A stretch of DNA of 52,525 bases from JALZOC01 sp035758845 (GCA_035758845.1 DASTVZ010000031.1:1-52525), one strand, 5' to 3'. Numbered from the stretch's first letter, positions 16,792-25,824 are shown. Notes: generated from the sequence alone by a model not told the origin. Numbers and translations are program-made.

Positions 16792-19542
16792 CTAGACCGG
16801 GGTCAAACCGGGGTCAGACGTGTGGTTTGACCCCGGTTTGACCCCCGCCTGACCTCGGTCGGTCTTGGCTCGGAGGCGCTTCGTACCGCGCTCGATTTTG
16901 CCCGCCAGTTCGCGCTCTGCCTTCAACGCGCGCAGGGTCGTTTGAGATTCTTGCACCAGCTCGGTCAGGCGCGTGAAGTCGGCCATCGCCTGCTCCATGA
17001 TCGTCTTGTGCTCGCCGAGGGTGTCCATGTTGAGGCGCACGTCCTCGAGCATGTTGACAATGACGTTCGTCTTCACCTGCACTTCGTCGACGACCTTTCG
17101 ACGCCCGTCGATGGCCGCGATCCGCGTTTCTGTCTCCGCGATCGTGGCCAGGAGCCCGTCCAGCTGATCGCGCAGTGTCACCATCTCTGCCCGATGCGCA
17201 GCGACATACTCGAGATCCGCCTTGCTTCGCGCGCTGATCTCGTGAATGCCCTCGACTTCGCGTCGAACGGTCTGTACGAGTGTTTCACGCTCGGTGACGC
17301 GTTGCAGGGTGCCTTCGATTTCGTTTGCCATCTCGCCCAAATCGACGAGCTGTGTCTCGAACGCGCCGATCCGCTTTTCCGCGAAGGCGAGCTGTGAACC
17401 TCGTTTGTCGAGATCCCTGGCCGCAGCTTCCAGCCGCTTCAATTGGCCGTCAACCGCATCCAGTTGCGTCGCGACGTCGTTCTGGCGCGCCTGAACGCCG
17501 GCAAGCTCGTCGATCAGCTCATTTTTCACCGAGACCGAGCGGTGCAGTTCACTTGACAGCGCCTGTACCTCTGACACGCGAGCGGCGATCTCGCTTGACG
17601 CGAGCCGCGCCTGCTCGTCGAGCGTCGACAGTCGCCGCTCCTGCTCTGCCAGCGTGGCCTCGTCTTTTTGCGCCGCCAGGAAACGCGCGTGAGCGGTCTC
17701 GATCTGTTCGGTGAGCGCGGATAACTGCGTCGTCAACGGCAGAAGTTGTTGCTGAATCGCGCTGACCGCTTCGAGTTTCTGCCGCGCGTCGGCAACCTGA
17801 ATGGCGACACCGTCTGCCTGACTCCGCAAGGCATCCAATTCGGCGCGACGCATGATCTGCTGCTCGAGTTTTTGATCGACTTCAACCGTCGTCGTCGTCA
17901 ACGCGTCGAGCCGGCCCGCAACACGCTCGACAAACTGCTCCTGCGTCGCCAGCCTCGACATTCGGCGATCGAGGTCGCCGGCAAGCGCGGCCAGCGCTGC
18001 CGCCTTTTGCGTTCCGTCATCGACAGTTGCCAGCTTTTCCACGATCGCGTCGAGACGGATCTCCAGTTGAGGAATCCCCGCGCTGAAGGACTCGATGCGC
18101 GCAAGAAACGCTTCGACAGCCGTGCGATCGGTTGCGAGACGGTCGCGCAACTCGGCGGCCTGTGCATGCGACTTGAATAGCTCGCGCATCTCCTGACGGA
18201 GCCCCTCGAGCTGCTGCCGGCCCTTGTCGAGGCTGTCGTATTGCGAGGCTGTCCGTTTGGCGAGGTCGTCGACTTCAACAAGCGACGTCTGCAGCGACTC
18301 CAGGGTCGTCTGCTTGCGCTGTAACTCGGTCGCTTCGATGTTCAGTTTCTCGAGCTGCTTGGCCAGGTGCGCCACGCGCGCATCCGCCGCCTCGCGGCGC
18401 CGATCCTGCTCGGCGTGTTCTTCGAGTTTCTTTTCAGCATCCGCGACCGCGCCTTGCAGCCCTTTGACTCGCTGATCGAAGCCGTCAAGCGCAGTACGTT
18501 CCACCGTCATTCGTTCCGTAAACGCGTGCGCAAATCCGGCAAGCGCCGACCGATCCTTCTCCAGCTTCAGGAGATCGCGCGCGAAATCATCGCGTGCCCT
18601 CGTCCCCGCTTCGATCTGCCCCGATACCTGTTGCGCCAGCCCCTCGACCCGCTCGATTAGTTCTTCGGTGCGGGATACCTGAAGCCCACCCTCATTGAGC
18701 TTGTTGATCTGCACATCCATCGCCCAGATCATTTCGTTCAGGCGATTGGACTCGACAACCGCGCGTTCGACCGTGTGTTTCTGGTTTTCCAGCGCCTTGA
18801 TCTTCTGGTTCACATGCTCCGCGAGCGCGTTCAGGCCGGTCATACGCTCCTCGGTGGTTCGCGCAATTTCGCGCAGTTCCTGGAGCGGGCCGAGCCTGTT
18901 TTCCACGCTGTCCACGGCCTGTGCGGCCGCCTGTGCTTCGTCGAGCGTGCTGCGCGATAGATCGCGTGTACGCGTCATCTCCTGCGAGATTTCGGCCGCG
19001 TGCCCGCGGAGCGTATCCAACTGGGCCCGGAGCTGGGCGTACTCGTCCTTCGAATCACGCACTTCCGACTGCGATTGACGGACCTGATCTCGAAGAGCGT
19101 CAAGGGTTGCCTGGTCGCGCTCGAGGGTCTCGGACGCGTCGAGCGCCGCTTGCGCCTGCGACGATAGCGTTTCGATCGCCTGCCTGTGTTGGTGGAGTTC
19201 CCCGCCCGGGGCCGTCAGCCGCCCCGTTTCTTCTCGGGCCTCGCGTACCGAATCGGCCAGTGAGCCAATGCGCGCGTCAATCGTCTCGAGTTCCTTGGCC
19301 CGGGTATCCGCCTTTGCCAGACGCTCCATCACCTCATTGAGTAGCGCGTGCGCCTGGCCAGCCTTTTCATCGACTTCTTGTAGCGACTTTCCCGCCGTCG
19401 CCAGCTTGCTCGACTGCAACTGCATCTGCGTCAACATCGTGCTCAGTGCGGCTCGCTCTTCGCGGCACGTCGCAATCAGCGCCTCGAGCTCTTCGGCCTG
19501 ATTTCGGCCGTTTTTCCCTGATTTCTTAAATGCTTCCAGCAT
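16792..19542 (-). CDS. Very long coiled-coil protein of unknown function
   Basis: 916 residues. Nearly the whole chain is predicted coiled coil by eye: heptads rich in Leu, Glu, Ala, Gln, Arg and Asp with almost no Pro, Trp or Cys through the centre. It has no ATPase, kinase, signal peptide or membrane segment. The start at ATG 19542 is supported by GAGGA seven bases upstream and by a lysine-rich opening (MLEAFKKSGKNGRNQAEELE). The C-terminus is lysine/arginine-rich, then ends in VKPGSNHTSDPGLTPV, encoded by the inverted repeat at 16799-16845. It resembles SMC-hinge-less filament or tether proteins in composition only. It may be cytoskeletal or a scaffold; bactofilin is at 28888. Function not recognised. 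Confidence 0.88.
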   Translation of the reverse strand: MLEAFKKSGKNGRNQAEELEALIATCREERAALSTMLTQMQLQSSKLATAGKSLQEVDEKAGQAHALLNEVMERLAKADTRAKELETIDARIGSLADSVREAREETGRLTAPGGELHQHRQAIETLSSQAQAALDASETLERDQATLDALRDQVRQSQSEVRDSKDEYAQLRAQLDTLRGHAAEISQEMTRTRDLSRSTLDEAQAAAQAVDSVENRLGPLQELREIARTTEERMTGLNALAEHVNQKIKALENQKHTVERAVVESNRLNEMIWAMDVQINKLNEGGLQVSRTEELIERVEGLAQQVSGQIEAGTRARDDFARDLLKLEKDRSALAGFAHAFTERMTVERTALDGFDQRVKGLQGAVADAEKKLEEHAEQDRRREAADARVAHLAKQLEKLNIEATELQRKQTTLESLQTSLVEVDDLAKRTASQYDSLDKGRQQLEGLRQEMRELFKSHAQAAELRDRLATDRTAVEAFLARIESFSAGIPQLEIRLDAIVEKLATVDDGTQKAAALAALAGDLDRRMSRLATQEQFVERVAGRLDALTTTTVEVDQKLEQQIMRRAELDALRSQADGVAIQVADARQKLEAVSAIQQQLLPLTTQLSALTEQIETAHARFLAAQKDEATLAEQERRLSTLDEQARLASSEIAARVSEVQALSSELHRSVSVKNELIDELAGVQARQNDVATQLDAVDGQLKRLEAAARDLDKRGSQLAFAEKRIGAFETQLVDLGEMANEIEGTLQRVTERETLVQTVRREVEGIHEISARSKADLEYVAAHRAEMVTLRDQLDGLLATIAETETRIAAIDGRRKVVDEVQVKTNVIVNMLEDVRLNMDTLGEHKTIMEQAMADFTRLTELVQESQTTLRALKAERELAGKIERGTKRLRAKTDRGQAGVKPGSNHTSDPGLTPV
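16799..16845. repeat. Perfect 18-base inverted repeat in the 3' end of the coiled-coil gene
   Basis: Arm 16799-16816 (GGGGTCAAACCGGGGTCA) is the exact reverse complement of arm 16828-16845, with an 11-base spacer. Each arm itself contains two GGGGTCA-type halves. It looks like a REP-type palindrome. It overlaps the last codons of the coiled-coil gene, so the repeat supplies that protein's C-terminal residues and stop region. It could also act as an RNA hairpin at the end of the message. Confidence 0.85.
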
Positions 19543-19687
19543 GGATTTCCTCGCGAGACGCGTGCGTTGCGGCGTGTCCCGGCGGCTTCGAAACACGACC
19601 AGGAAGAGCAATGGGGTGCTCTGGGAATATCGGACGATGGAAGGATCGACTTTATGGCGGGGTCGGCTGGTTAGAGAGCGCGCCGGT

Positions 19688-20236
19688 TCAATGCCCCAGG
19701 TGAACGACCTTAATCAGATAGTCGAACGCGGACACCAGCGTGATGACGAGCGAACCATACACGAACGCGGTAATCACGATCGATTCAACATTCAGATAGT
19801 TGAAATACAGCGTGATAACTCCGGTGACGATGTAGGTAGCGGTCGCAATCTTGCCGTAGATTGAGGGGCGGAAGGTGCGTGGACCGATCGCGAGATTGAC
19901 GACGGCAACCGTAAGCACAATTGCAATATCCCGGCTGAGCACGAGAATCGTGAACCACAATGGCAGCCGGTTCGCCGTCCCAAGCCCCGGCAGCGTCAGC
20001 ATCACGAACATGGTGACGAGCAGGAGCTTGTCGGCCATCGGATCGAGCCACGCGCCGAGTGTCGTTTTCTGGCCTGTCAGCCGGGCGATAAGTCCGTCGA
20101 ACAGATCCGTGACCCCGGCAGCGAGAAAGACGACGAGCGCCCACCCGCGGTATCCGTACAACAGCAGGATTGCAAATGGCGGAATCAGTACCATCCGCAG
20201 CAGCGTCAACAGATTCGCCGCTGTCAGCTGATTCAT
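19688..20236 (-). CDS. pgsA: CDP-diacylglycerol-glycerol-3-phosphate 3-phosphatidyltransferase
   Basis: Makes phosphatidylglycerol phosphate in the inner membrane. It is 182 residues with several membrane helices. The CDP-alcohol phosphotransferase signature is present as DLFDGLIARLTGQKTTLGAWLDPMADK, giving the conserved D-G-A-R...G...D...D residues. It starts MNQLTAANLLTLLRMVLIPPFA, typical of PgsA. ATG 20236 overlaps the stop of the upstream TPR gene by 4 bases, so it is the last gene of the mfs-tsaC-hflX-TPR-pgsA run; the next gene starts 145 bases further on with its own ribosome site. Confidence 0.95.
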   Translation of the reverse strand: MNQLTAANLLTLLRMVLIPPFAILLLYGYRGWALVVFLAAGVTDLFDGLIARLTGQKTTLGAWLDPMADKLLLVTMFVMLTLPGLGTANRLPLWFTILVLSRDIAIVLTVAVVNLAIGPRTFRPSIYGKIATATYIVTGVITLYFNYLNVESIVITAFVYGSLVITLVSAFDYLIKVVHLGH

Positions 20237-21600
20237 CGGGATGAACGGCCGGACAACTCGACGAGCTTATTCACCGCCGCTACAGCTTCCTGTCCTGTCA
20301 CGGGACGCGAGAGCTGAAAGGTGCCGTCGTTCGTCGTGGTCATGACGCCTGTGTCGACGACGACCGATGCCGCGTGATAGCTCAGGTGGCCGGCCGAAAT
20401 ATCGGGAAACCGTCCGCGCGCGGTCTTCAACGCGGCAGCCACACGCGGATTTGTCGGGGCAATCAGGGTCAACACATTCGACGCGGCCTGTGCAAGATCG
20501 CTGCGCCTGACCGCGATGGTGGGCTGAAACGTATGATTGGGAAACACCTCCATGACTCCGGCCCTGGCGGTCGAGAGGATCCAGGGTGCCGCCCAACTGC
20601 CGCGCGTGTCGGTGATGACAATCGCGTTCGAGCGCGGCGCACGTTTGAGAAGCTCCTCCAGTCGAACCCCGAACAACGCCGCGAGCTGCGCCCGGTTGAC
20701 CGTCGGCGAGGTCTCAATCGAGCGATACTCCTCCGGCATCGCGGCAAATGCTGCGCGCGCACGCAATTCGTCGAGCTTCGCTTCGACCGCGTCGTTGGGT
20801 TCGAGTGATAACGCCGTGGTATAGGCGTCGACCGCTTTGCCGTACTCGGACTGTGCTTCGTAGATTTCGCCAATGGTCGTGAAGTTTCGAGACTCGGTCG
20901 GGTTGAGGGCGGCACCCTTCTGCGCGTGCTCGAGTGCGCGCGCGAGGTTACCCTCGCGTTTCTCGACGATCGCAAGCTCGCGATAGAGGAACGGGCTATC
21001 GGGAGAAGCCGCAATCGTCCGTTCGTACAATCCGCGCGCTTCCGGCAGACGACCGCTCTCCGCCGCCTTTCGCGCGGCGTCGACATCATCCTGCAGGCCG
21101 CGAAAGCGCAGGACTTCGATGCGACTTCGGAGCGTCGACAGTTGCGGATCGGCAGACACCGCGGCTTCGAAGCTGGCGAGCGCCTGGTCACGTTGGCCGA
21201 GCACCAGCAGCGCTTCGCCTTTGCCCGCCAGGGCCGGCGCGTACGACGGATTCGCGCCCAGGGCGCGATCGAAATGCGACGAGGCTTCCTTCCCGTCCTT
21301 GCGCGCCAGCGCCGTGTATCCGAGACCGGCTTCTGACGGATAGAACCCCGGGGACTGTTTCAGCGCCGTTGTGAAATTGCGCTCCGCGGCCTTTGCGTCA
21401 CCCGCCTGCAGCCATTGCCAACCGAGCTCGTGGAGCGCGCCAATCGCGGGGCTACTCATCTGACCCGGAATCGATGGAAAGACGTAATCCGGAAAATGCG
21501 GCGTCGTCGGCGGCGGGACCGCCGGCGCGCGACTTGTCGCGCATCCGGCCAGCGCCACGAGCGCAAAAACGATCCCGACAAGCGGCGCACGACGCGTCAT
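20233..21600 (-). CDS. TPR lipoprotein with SLH-like C-terminal domain
   Basis: 455 residues. The N-terminus is a lipoprotein signal with lipobox LAGC (cysteine at about residue 19), followed by a Pro-rich linker. Several tetratricopeptide repeats span about residues 55-285 (for example SEAGLGYTALARKDGKEASSH and TESRNFTTIGEIYEAQSEYG). The C-terminal part (about 385-450) has FPDISAGHLSYHAASVVVDTGVM...FQLSRPVTGQEAVAAVNKLVEL, which follows the pattern of an S-layer homology domain. It is probably an envelope protein that ties partner proteins to the outer membrane or peptidoglycan. It is coupled to hflX and pgsA by 4-base overlaps. The exact role is unknown. Confidence 0.85.
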   Translation of the reverse strand: MTRRAPLVGIVFALVALAGCATSRAPAVPPPTTPHFPDYVFPSIPGQMSSPAIGALHELGWQWLQAGDAKAAERNFTTALKQSPGFYPSEAGLGYTALARKDGKEASSHFDRALGANPSYAPALAGKGEALLVLGQRDQALASFEAAVSADPQLSTLRSRIEVLRFRGLQDDVDAARKAAESGRLPEARGLYERTIAASPDSPFLYRELAIVEKREGNLARALEHAQKGAALNPTESRNFTTIGEIYEAQSEYGKAVDAYTTALSLEPNDAVEAKLDELRARAAFAAMPEEYRSIETSPTVNRAQLAALFGVRLEELLKRAPRSNAIVITDTRGSWAAPWILSTARAGVMEVFPNHTFQPTIAVRRSDLAQAASNVLTLIAPTNPRVAAALKTARGRFPDISAGHLSYHAASVVVDTGVMTTTNDGTFQLSRPVTGQEAVAAVNKLVELSGRSSR

Positions 21601-22913
21601 TGCAGTACTGCAGAGGGAAACTGCTCGAGCACGCGCCGCGGCACTTCCGCTTCGATCGACACACGGCCGTCGCTCGCCACGTGACGCAGAATCCGGCCAA
21701 TCCGATATAGATGCGCGATCCGATCGCGATCGGCGTCGCCGGCATCGAACTCCATGGTGACATGCGCGGTGTCGAGGGCCAGCCGTACTTCCATCGCCGC
21801 GACAAGGTCATCGCGTCCTTCACCAGTGATCGCCGACACGCACAACGCGCCGGGATACAACGCGTGGATGCGTGATCGCTCGGTGGCGGAAATGGCGTCG
21901 CACTTGTTGAAGACCTCGACCGAAGGCACACGATCCGCCCCGACTTCGGCAAGCACGGTGTGCACGGCTTCGATGTGACGATCCCGCTCCGGACTCGACG
22001 CGTCGATGACATGGAGCAGCAAGTCTGCCGACGCGACCTCTTCGAGCGTCGCGCGAAAAGCAGCCACGAGTGAATGCGGCAACCGCTCGATGAACCCGAC
22101 CGTGTCGGACACGAGCAACTCGCGGCGATCCGGCAGGCGCACCCTGCGGACGAGCGGATCGAGGGTCACGAACAACGCGTCGGACGCGACCGCTTCCCCG
22201 CCGGTGAGGCTATTGAACAAGGTAGTCTTGCCGGCATTGGTGTAGCCGACGAGCGCCACGGTCGGCACTGCCGCCTTGTGACGGCGTTCGCGGAGCTGCG
22301 ACCGCCGTTGCCGAACGACATCGATGTCCTTCGAAATGACGCTGATGCGATGGCGAATGCGGCGCCGGTCGGTTTCGAGTTTGGTTTCGCCGGGACCTCG
22401 TGTTCCGATACCACCGCCAAGACGTGAGAGTTCGGTCGCGGAACCGACGAGTCGAGGCATGAGGTACTTCAGCTGCGCCAGCTCGACCTGAAGCTTGCCC
22501 TCCCGCGTGCGCGCCCGACGCGCAAAGATATCGAGAATCAGCTGCGTCCGGTCCACAACTTTTCGCTCGAGACGCTGCTCGAGATTCCTGAGCTGTGCCG
22601 GCGACAATTCGTTATCGAAGATGACGACATCAACGTCGAGTTCATCGCATGATGTCGCCAGTGTCGCGATCTTGCCGCTGCCGAGAAATGTCGCCGGATC
22701 CGGCTTCGCCCGCTCCTGAAGCACACGCAGCACAACCGACGCTCCTGCCGCGGAAGCGAGGCCGGCGAGTTCGTCGAGAGAATGCTCGGGATCGAAATGG
22801 CGGGAATGACCGCTGAACAGCCCGACAAGCGCCGCACGCTCCTGTCGATCCGGCGTGGTCGATCGCGAAGCCGAATGACGTGTCACTGCAGCGATTTTAT
22901 CACGCGCTCCCAT
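21597..22913 (-). CDS. hflX: Ribosome-associated GTPase HflX
   Basis: GTPase that binds the 50S subunit and splits stalled ribosomes. 438 residues. The N-terminal domain has GSGKIATLATS and the diagnostic run VDRTQLILDIFARRARTREGK...GGGIGTRGPGETKLETDRRR. The G domain has GYTNAGKTTLFNSLTG (G1), DTVGFIERLPHSLVAAF (G3) and FNKCD (G4). ATG 22913 has GAAGG upstream and overlaps tsaC by 31 bases. A GTG at 22886 would give the 4-base overlap seen at neighbouring junctions but lacks a ribosome site. Confidence 0.95.
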   Translation of the reverse strand: MGARDKIAAVTRHSASRSTTPDRQERAALVGLFSGHSRHFDPEHSLDELAGLASAAGASVVLRVLQERAKPDPATFLGSGKIATLATSCDELDVDVVIFDNELSPAQLRNLEQRLERKVVDRTQLILDIFARRARTREGKLQVELAQLKYLMPRLVGSATELSRLGGGIGTRGPGETKLETDRRRIRHRISVISKDIDVVRQRRSQLRERRHKAAVPTVALVGYTNAGKTTLFNSLTGGEAVASDALFVTLDPLVRRVRLPDRRELLVSDTVGFIERLPHSLVAAFRATLEEVASADLLLHVIDASSPERDRHIEAVHTVLAEVGADRVPSVEVFNKCDAISATERSRIHALYPGALCVSAITGEGRDDLVAAMEVRLALDTAHVTMEFDAGDADRDRIAHLYRIGRILRHVASDGRVSIEAEVPRRVLEQFPSAVLQ

Positions 22914-23506
22914 AGCACTGCGCCTTCGCGCAGCAGTATCGGGCGCGCGTCCTCGAACGAAATGATCGTGGATGGCGCACCGCCCGGAGCGCGACCGGCA
23001 TCGACGAGAACGTCGACATCAGGCAGAGCGGAGGCCACAGCGTCGGCAGAGTCCGCAGCGGGTTGACCAGACCGGTTGGCGCTCGTGGCGGTGATCGGAA
23101 ATCGAAATGCGCGGGCGAGCTCCCGCGCGATTTCGTGGGCGGGAACCCTGATCGCGACTGTTCCCCGTCCACCAAGCGCTTCAGGCGTAACGGCAGAGTT
23201 CGCCGCAGCCACAATCGTCAGTGGTCCTGGCCAGAATGCCGCAGCCGCCCGTCGCTCACGGCCGGTGAAGTTGGCCACCAGCGTCGCCTGTTCGAGCGTC
23301 GCCGCCACGAGCGGAACCGCGCTGCGCGCATCACGTCCTTTCAACCCGAACAGCCGCTCGACCGCATCCGGCCGCCGTGGATCGACCGCCAGCCCGTACA
23401 GCGTGTCCGTGGGAAACGCGACCACGCGTCCGGCGCGCAACGCCTCGACGGCCGCCGCAATGGCGTGCGCTAGCGGCTGTTCGTCGTTGACGATGATGCG
23501 AACCAA
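22883..23506 (-). CDS. tsaC: L-threonylcarbamoyladenylate synthase (TsaC/Sua5/YrdC family)
   Basis: Makes the threonylcarbamoyl-AMP used for t6A37 in tRNAs reading ANN codons. The YrdC-like domain is complete: VVAFPTDTLYGLAVDPR, FGLKGRDARSAVPL, FWPGPLTIV, VAIRVPAHEIAREL, ATSANRSGQPA, DAGRAPGGAPSTII. I place the start at TTG 23506, one base after the MFS stop and preceded by GAAGAG; it gives a normal N-terminus and 207 residues. A GTG at 23539 adds 11 atypical residues. It lacks the C-terminal Sua5 domain, so it is the short TsaC form. Confidence 0.9.
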   Translation of the reverse strand: MVRIIVNDEQPLAHAIAAAVEALRAGRVVAFPTDTLYGLAVDPRRPDAVERLFGLKGRDARSAVPLVAATLEQATLVANFTGRERRAAAAFWPGPLTIVAAANSAVTPEALGGRGTVAIRVPAHEIARELARAFRFPITATSANRSGQPAADSADAVASALPDVDVLVDAGRAPGGAPSTIISFEDARPILLREGAVLWERVIKSLQ

Positions 23507-23507
23507 C

Positions 23508-24725
23508 TCAGATCTCTTCAGTCGCGGGGGCGGTCGCACTCACCATCGGGGCAACGATCATCAGTCGCGAAACGATGGCAGCGAGGCTGGCGAGCCCGAC
23601 GGCGTCCAGCATGAATACGGCGCGGATGCTGGTTGCGCCGAGTATCCCATTTACAATTGGGCTCAACGCGAGACCGGCCAACGATGCCGTCGTCAATAAG
23701 CCGAACCCGGCGCCGCGACCGCTCGCGGGCATGACGCTGCTTGCGGCAGTGTAGGCGGCGGTTGTCGCAATCCCAATCGCAATCCCAAAAATCGGTGTCC
23801 CCAGCACCAGGAGCCAGGGCCCGGTGGCTAACACATAGATGAACGCACCCGCCGAACCGATCGCCGCGCTCACCGCGATGACTCGTCTCGGCGACGCTCG
23901 CCGCAGCAGCCGGGCGCAGATGTGATGCCCGACCGCTCCGGTGCCGGCCGCAATCGAGAACAACACGCCCGCGACGATCGGCACGCGGCTGACCGGGGTT
24001 CCGACTTGGGCCACGAACAAAGGCAACACCGGGCCGAAGCTGCGATCGACGAATTGCAATCCAAAAACGACCGCCATCAACAGAATGAAATTCTCGAATG
24101 CCAGCATGCTGCGGAACGTCACCCGTTCATCCTTGGTTGCTACGGTGTGCGGTGCGCGATGTTCGTCGTACATGAAAACAACGAGGAGGACGGCAACGAG
24201 GTAGAAGCATGCAGTCACCAGAAATGCGTTTCTCAATCCGGCGATCTGGGCAACGCTTCCGCCGACGATCGGGCCTATTGCCGGTCCCAGTCGTTGCGCG
24301 GTCTGGACGAACCCGATGGCATACGCCATGCGGTCGCGCGGCGCCGAATCCGCTGCCATCGTCAGGGTCAACGACCCGTATCCGGCAAAGAATCCCTGGA
24401 GCGCGCGGAGAGCAAACACGTGCCATGGACGCTGCACGTACGCCATCGCGCCCATGACGATGACGAAACTCACAAGCGAACGCTCGACCATGATCTTGCG
24501 ACCGTAGCGGTCGGCGAGGCGTCCCCAAAACGGCGCCAGAATCGCGGTCAAGCCTGGAGTGACGCCAAGGCTCAACCCGGACCACATCGCGATCTCGCCG
24601 ACATCGTCGACGCCAAGGAGCTTGAAATAGAGCGGCAGGAACGGCATCACCAGCGTGAAGCCGGTAAAGCCAATGAAGCTGGCGGCGGTAACGGCGAAGA
24701 GGTTTCTTCGCCAGTGCGAATGCAT
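23508..24725 (-). CDS. MFS transporter, likely drug/metabolite exporter
   Basis: 405 residues with about twelve membrane helices. The loop 2-3 motif is present (PFWGRLADRYGRKIMVERSL), with a helix-1 segment GFTLVMPFLPLYFKLLGV and FVQTAQRLGPAIGPIVGG in helix 5, similar to motif C of exporters of the DHA1 type. Start ATG 24725. It is the first gene of a five-gene minus-strand run whose other members are housekeeping. The substrate is not predictable. Confidence 0.9.
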   Translation of the reverse strand: MHSHWRRNLFAVTAASFIGFTGFTLVMPFLPLYFKLLGVDDVGEIAMWSGLSLGVTPGLTAILAPFWGRLADRYGRKIMVERSLVSFVIVMGAMAYVQRPWHVFALRALQGFFAGYGSLTLTMAADSAPRDRMAYAIGFVQTAQRLGPAIGPIVGGSVAQIAGLRNAFLVTACFYLVAVLLVVFMYDEHRAPHTVATKDERVTFRSMLAFENFILLMAVVFGLQFVDRSFGPVLPLFVAQVGTPVSRVPIVAGVLFSIAAGTGAVGHHICARLLRRASPRRVIAVSAAIGSAGAFIYVLATGPWLLVLGTPIFGIAIGIATTAAYTAASSVMPASGRGAGFGLLTTASLAGLALSPIVNGILGATSIRAVFMLDAVGLASLAAIVSRLMIVAPMVSATAPATEEI

Positions 24726-24761
24726 CCGGTGTGTTAGTCCGTGCTAATTCCGATCCGTTTT

Positions 24762-24779
24762 CCGGGATCCGGGATCCGA
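24762..24779. repeat. GGATCC-type direct repeat remnant
   Basis: CCGGGATCCGGGATCCG lies between glpX and the MFS gene. It is the same short unit that borders the palindromic repeats at 1991 and 2903 and that recurs near 43475-43545. It is followed by CCGTGTTAATCCGTGTTCTTCCGTGG, a low-complexity CCGTG-rich run. Confidence 0.6.
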
Positions 24780-24795
24780 TCCGTGTTAATCCGTG

Positions 24796-24849
24796 TTCTT
24801 CCGTGGCTTAGAACTGCACCTTTTCTTCCGTGGCTTAGAACCTCACCTT
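24796..24849. repeat. 27-base tandem duplication across the glpX stop codon
   Basis: 24796-24822 and 24823-24849 are head-to-tail copies differing at only two bases. The second copy contains the last codons (VRF) and TAA stop of glpX; the first copy repeats that 3' end just downstream. It looks like a recent slippage or recombination product. Confidence 0.8.
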
Positions 24850-25824
24850 CACGCTCTTCGTCTGCTCGACGTGAATCGTGTCAATGAACCGGATGCGCGA
24901 CGGCCGACTCTGCATGATCAGCGAGCTGGTTCGCACGCCATCGCCGAAAAAGCGGACACCTTTCATCAGCGTTCCATCGGTCACGCCGGTCGCGGCAAAG
25001 ATGATGTTGTCGCCGCAGGCGAGATCCTTTGAGGTGTAGACCTTGTTGAAGTCCGAGATGCCCATCGCCTGGCAGCGTGCTTCGTGCTCGGGCTTGTTCA
25101 CCATCAAACGGCCATAGATTTCGCCGTGCAAACAGCGCATTGCGGCGGCCGTCAGCACACCTTCCGGCGCGCCCCCAATTCCCATGACCGCATGAACCCC
25201 GCTGCCAACCACCGCGGCGGCAATACCTGCCGAGAGGTCGCCATCGCTGATCAGTCGGATCCGGGCACCGGTCTCGCGGATTTCCTCAACGAGCTGGGCG
25301 TGCCGCGGTCGATCGAGGACCATCACGACGAGATCTTCGACATCGCGATCGAGTGACTTCGCGATCGCGCGCAGATTGTCTCGGACGGGTGCGTCGAGCT
25401 GAACCGAATCCTTCGCTCCGGGGCCGACCACCAGTTTCTGCATGTAGAGATCAGGCGCGTGCAGCAACCCGCCACGGTTCGACGCCGCCAGGACCACGAT
25501 GGCATTGGGCGCGCCGGTCGCGCACAGGTTCGTGCCTTCAAGCGGATCGACGGCGATATCAATCGCTGGCAACCGTGCGGCTACCGCCTGGCTGACCGCC
25601 CCCAGACCCACTTTTTCGCCGATATAGAGCATCGGCGCTTCGTCGCGCTCCCCTTCCCCGATGACGATCGTGCCGTTGATCGGCACATCGTCCATGCACT
25701 TCCTCATCGTCTCGACGGCCGCCTGATCGCTTTTGCGCCAGTCGCCCAGCCCCATCGTGTGCGCGCAGGCAATCGCCGCTTGTTCGACGACGCCGAGGAA
25801 TTCAAGTGACAGATCTGAGTCCAT
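24835..25824 (-). CDS. glpX: Class II fructose-1,6-bisphosphatase
   Basis: Hydrolyses fructose-1,6-bisphosphate in gluconeogenesis, using divalent metal. About 329 residues. The family hallmarks are GTIVIGEGERDEAPMLYIGE, VDPLEGTNLCATG (metal-binding DPLEGT), VVLDRPRHAQLVEEIRE, GIGGAPEGVLTAAA and VTDGTLMKGVRFFGDGVRTSS. ATG 25824 gives the typical opening MDSDLSLEFLGVVEQAAI. A GTG at 25839 lies in the heptamer tract and is less likely. The presence of GlpX alongside glgA suggests carbon can be routed to glycogen, an inference. Confidence 0.95.
   Translation of the reverse strand: MDSDLSLEFLGVVEQAAIACAHTMGLGDWRKSDQAAVETMRKCMDDVPINGTIVIGEGERDEAPMLYIGEKVGLGAVSQAVAARLPAIDIAVDPLEGTNLCATGAPNAIVVLAASNRGGLLHAPDLYMQKLVVGPGAKDSVQLDAPVRDNLRAIAKSLDRDVEDLVVMVLDRPRHAQLVEEIRETGARIRLISDGDLSAGIAAAVVGSGVHAVMGIGGAPEGVLTAAAMRCLHGEIYGRLMVNKPEHEARCQAMGISDFNKVYTSKDLACGDNIIFAATGVTDGTLMKGVRFFGDGVRTSSLIMQSRPSRIRFIDTIHVEQTKSVKVRF

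Noticed and set aside
16799..16845. Inverted repeat as a simple intrinsic terminator
   Set aside because: It lies inside the last codons of the gene, has no T-tract and consists of nested GGGGTCA halves; REP-like origin fits better, though it could still stabilise RNA.
18921..19340. Plus-strand ORF inside the coiled-coil gene
   Set aside because: Arg/Pro-rich antisense shadow of the heptad-rich gene.
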